DNA from: Deltaproteobacteria bacterium IMCC39146
Lineage (GTDB): Bacteria > Desulfobacterota > Desulfuromonadia > Desulfuromonadales > BM103
Reading direction: 5' to 3'
Length of the DNA: 64,000 nucleotides
Assembly (NCBI GenBank): GCA_030005635.1
Contig: JARUHP010000011.1
Coordinates: 1 to 64,000 of the forward strand
Shown here: positions 62,238 through 64,000 of the stretch, piece after piece
Position numbering within the stretch: position 1 is the first letter of the stretch
How the letters are laid out: every line of letters begins with the position of its first letter
The notes under the pieces: generated by a model
What the model was told of the DNA's origin: nothing
The model's input: only the letters and a program-made list of their open reading frames with translations
Databases searched by the model: none
Position numbers and translations under genes: made by a program

Positions 62238-62705
62238 GAATGCTTTCTTCTGTTGTGCCTCTGATCTGTAATGAGAGACGTAGGTGCTAGTGCACGTCAA
62301 CGACAAGCTTGCATTTTGGGTTGTTGAAAGTGACCTCATATCATCCCTGAACGAAAGTATTTATGACTCAATGAGTTGCATATTAAGTGACTGCCTTTGA
62401 CAGGCGCAAGCTAAATTTTTGTCCGTGGACGATGGATGCTACTCAGAAGCCAAGCATGGATTAGTGGCTTCGGGGTGAAAATAGTTGGTAACTATTAATA
62501 AAAAGTTAAAGTTAATATTGATAATTTGAAAAAAGCGCTACTTTTTAACCGGAGAAAAGGGTTATGTCTTTTAAAAACAGTTACTTGTAAACGTTAAAAA
62601 TAATGAACTTATTTTAATTTAATTATTGACATGAGTGTTATTTAATGTTAAAAGTTTAATCAACAGTAAGGAACAACTTTAAAACCCAATCAGCAGGAGG
62701 TCGTT
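62238..62705. other. AT-rich divergent intergenic region, no gene seen
   Basis: 468 bases between the leftward cytochrome gene and rightward small-protein genes. It is very AT-rich at 62480-62680. A TTGACA at 62626-62631 may belong to the promoter of the downstream pair, but the -10 (TAAAAG) is weak. Confidence 0.5.
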
Positions 62706-62852
62706 ATGAAAACTCAAAGCAACTTTATGGATACCGTAAAAAGTAGTTACATGGTCCTGATCATTGCCATGCTTGGCATCTTCGCTTTTATCTCTGCTGT
62801 ATTGATCGCCTGGCCTGCTCTCGCTTACATCGGCGCGAAGCTTTTTAACTAG
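62706..62852 (+). CDS. 48-residue single-span membrane peptide, first of a tandem pair
   Basis: A 48-residue peptide. A polar N-terminus MKTQSNFMDTVKSSY precedes one hydrophobic helix (about residues 16-40), then YIGAKLFN. AGGAGG stands five bases before the ATG, a strong site. The next gene encodes a paralogue of the same length. The common part is SAVLIAWPALAY-GAK-FN. No family is recognised. It may be an inner-membrane subunit or regulator. Strong initiation, pairing and conservation between copies show it is coding. Confidence 0.75.
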   Translation: MKTQSNFMDTVKSSYMVLIIAMLGIFAFISAVLIAWPALAYIGAKLFN

Positions 62853-62943
62853 CAGCCAGTTCATTGTAAGTCCGACAGGTTGCTAGGATCAGACTTTAAC
62901 CACTAATACTCTCAGAAAAGAGAGTTTCCTCAGGAGAAACATC

Positions 62944-63090
62944 ATGAAAAGCGCAGCGAATATCGTCAATAATGTAAAGGCCAGTTACACCGTCGCAGTT
63001 ATGGGCGTCCTCGGGGTCTTTGCTTTTGTCTCGGCCGTACTGATTGCCTGGCCCGCACTCGCCTACCTCGGCGCCAAGATGTTTAACTAG
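62944..63090 (+). CDS. 48-residue single-span membrane peptide, second of the pair
   Basis: Starts MKSAANIVNNVKASY and ends YLGAKMFN; residues 30-40 (SAVLIAWPALA) are identical to the first copy. About 28 of 48 positions agree overall and DNA differs at many third positions, so protein-level selection is visible. AGGAG lies 7 bases before the ATG. It follows the first copy by 91 bases and ends before a strong terminator, so the two form one short operon. Confidence 0.75.
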   Translation: MKSAANIVNNVKASYTVAVMGVLGVFAFVSAVLIAWPALAYLGAKMFN

Positions 63091-63113
63091 GAACAAATCA
63101 AATAATCGAAATG

Positions 63114-63138
63114 AGCCCCGCAACTCGCGGGGCTTTTT
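63114..63138 (+). terminator. Terminator of the small-peptide operon
   Basis: AGCCCCGC and GCGGGGCT form a perfect 8-bp stem with loop AACTC, followed by TTTTGTTT. Confidence 0.88.
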
Positions 63139-63240
63139 GTTTCTGATCTATACTTACACAACTTTCAGGCCTTCCCTTGCACCTTAGCGTTAAGAAATGG
63201 TTTGAGTTTTCCGTGTTGGGTGTGATGTCCCCGCAATTTA

Positions 63241-63275
63241 AAAGGCCGCTCTCCTTTGAGAACGGCCTTTTCTGC
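63241..63275 (-). terminator. Hairpin terminator of the ferritin-like gene, possibly two-way
   Basis: AAGGCCGCTCTC and GAGAACGGCCTT pair with one mismatch. T runs follow on both strands; the minus-strand use ends the gene stopping at 63304. Confidence 0.72.
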
Positions 63276-63303
63276 TTTTTTTTATCTGTATGTTTGAGAA
63301 GAA

Positions 63304-63768
63304 TCAGCCGCTCATGCCAAGCATGGCCTTGTAGTCTTCTTCAACCAGTTCAAGGTGGTTATGAGTCGATGTAGCGTTCGCCAGGTAAACCCTTGAAATG
63401 TCAGGGTCATCAATCTGGGCCGCCATCTCGCGGAGTGTTTTCTCCAGGGCCTCTTCCTGATCAATCGCCAATTCCAACGCTTTGCGCTCATCAAAATCCT
63501 GGACTAACAGGCTCTGCAGCCCCTTCCACCATGAGGATTCCGTGTTTGGTGGTGCGTTCATGAACTCCTGAAAGGAAGGAATTTCATCGCCGGAGTAGAT
63601 TCTGTAAAAAGATTCGGCATGCTGATATTCTTCACGAGCAAGAATCTCAAATGTCTGCCGAGCTTTATCTTCAGCCATACGCTCCGCGCCATACTTGTAG
63701 TAATCCATGGCGTCCTTTTCCGTCTGGATGGAGCCCTTGATCGCCTTTTGCACGTCATTGATTCCCAT
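63304..63768 (-). CDS. Ferritin-like / rubrerythrin-family diiron protein
   Basis: 154 residues, a four-helix bundle. Diiron ligands appear in the usual pattern: TEKDAMDYYKYGAE, LAREEYQHAESFYR (ExxH), DQEEALEKTLRE and HNHLELVEEDYKAM. There is no C-terminal rubredoxin domain, so it is not a full rubrerythrin. Likely roles are peroxide reduction or iron handling in an anaerobe. The ATG is preceded by GAGG-like text (GGAGGTTTCAATC). Monocistronic. Confidence 0.86.
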   Translation of the reverse strand: MGINDVQKAIKGSIQTEKDAMDYYKYGAERMAEDKARQTFEILAREEYQHAESFYRIYSGDEIPSFQEFMNAPPNTESSWWKGLQSLLVQDFDERKALELAIDQEEALEKTLREMAAQIDDPDISRVYLANATSTHNHLELVEEDYKAMLGMSG

Positions 63769-64000
63769 GATTGAAACCTCCTCTGATTGTTCGTTTTACA
63801 TAAAATTAAATCGACCACATCAATAACACATTTTAAGGAATAGGTCTTGCTATTTATTCTCTGTGGGGCGGGTCTCCATGAGCGAATATCGAGGCGTTTT
63901 GCCCCTGATTCTATGGGTGTTCAAGCTTTTCTAGTCTCGGTGCTTCTTAAGGTGAGCGAGATTTTGCAAGAGGCTTAAACGGATTTTTTTAACAGCCGTA

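Overview
The window reads as chromosome of a Gram-negative anaerobe of the Desulfuromonadales (Desulfobacterota; the old Deltaproteobacteria), near Desulfuromonas, Geopsychrobacter or Geobacter. This is an inference from gene content: the rng-rplU-rpmA-obgE-proB-proA-nadD-rsfS-rlmH block typical of that group, small lipoproteins, a c-type cytochrome, a TGA codon that looks like selenocysteine, and a polyunsaturated-lipid synthase joined to olefin genes. No rRNA, CRISPR array, prophage or complete insertion sequence was seen.

Layout. 1-3000: the start of a YitT-type membrane protein gene, an AT-rich stretch with one orphan lipoprotein, tRNA-Pro(CGG), and a tiny lipoprotein gene broken by a one-base frameshift. 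3000-5630: a free-standing threonyl-tRNA editing domain, an unknown membrane-anchored protein, a DsbA/FrnE-like thiol oxidoreductase whose CxxC motif begins with an in-frame TGA followed by a SECIS-like hairpin, and a small heat-shock protein. 6120-36160: about 30 kb of lipid genes, all on the plus strand. These are pfaD, pfaA (KS-MAT-5xACP-KR-DH) and a pfaC that also carries the acyltransferase domain; then oleA-oleB-oleC-oleD; a PilZ protein; a phosphopantetheinyl transferase (pfaE role); and acyl-CoA synthetase, hydroxyacyl-CoA dehydrogenase/hydratase, thiolase and acyl-CoA dehydrogenase genes. 36160-41200: assorted genes (aminotransferase, probable tRNA-queuosine mannosyltransferase, VF530 and MtfA-like proteins, an alpha/beta hydrolase behind a sigma-54 promoter, three small or processing lipoprotein genes). 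41190-61630: a minus-strand housekeeping block from lspA-ileS to the radical SAM gene upstream of rng. 61900-64000: a cytochrome, two tandem 48-residue membrane peptides and a ferritin-like protein.

How the genes work together. The Pfa proteins should build a polyunsaturated acyl chain on the five ACPs, which the phosphopantetheinyl transferase activates. OleA would condense two acyl chains head to head, OleD reduce the beta-keto acid, OleC close a beta-lactone and OleB decarboxylate it to an internal olefin. The cluster therefore looks like one locus for a long-chain polyunsaturated hydrocarbon, similar to the C31 nonaene of Shewanella, where pfa and ole are separate loci. The adjoining acyl-CoA genes could activate released acids or degrade chains.

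Non-coding structure. A family of roughly 210-bp palindromic elements with ~22-bp terminal inverted repeats occurs three times between genes (26955-27110, 34005-34216, 52870-53080). GGGACG-type and CCCCCAG-type repeats occur both between genes and, in frame, inside the linkers of pfaC.
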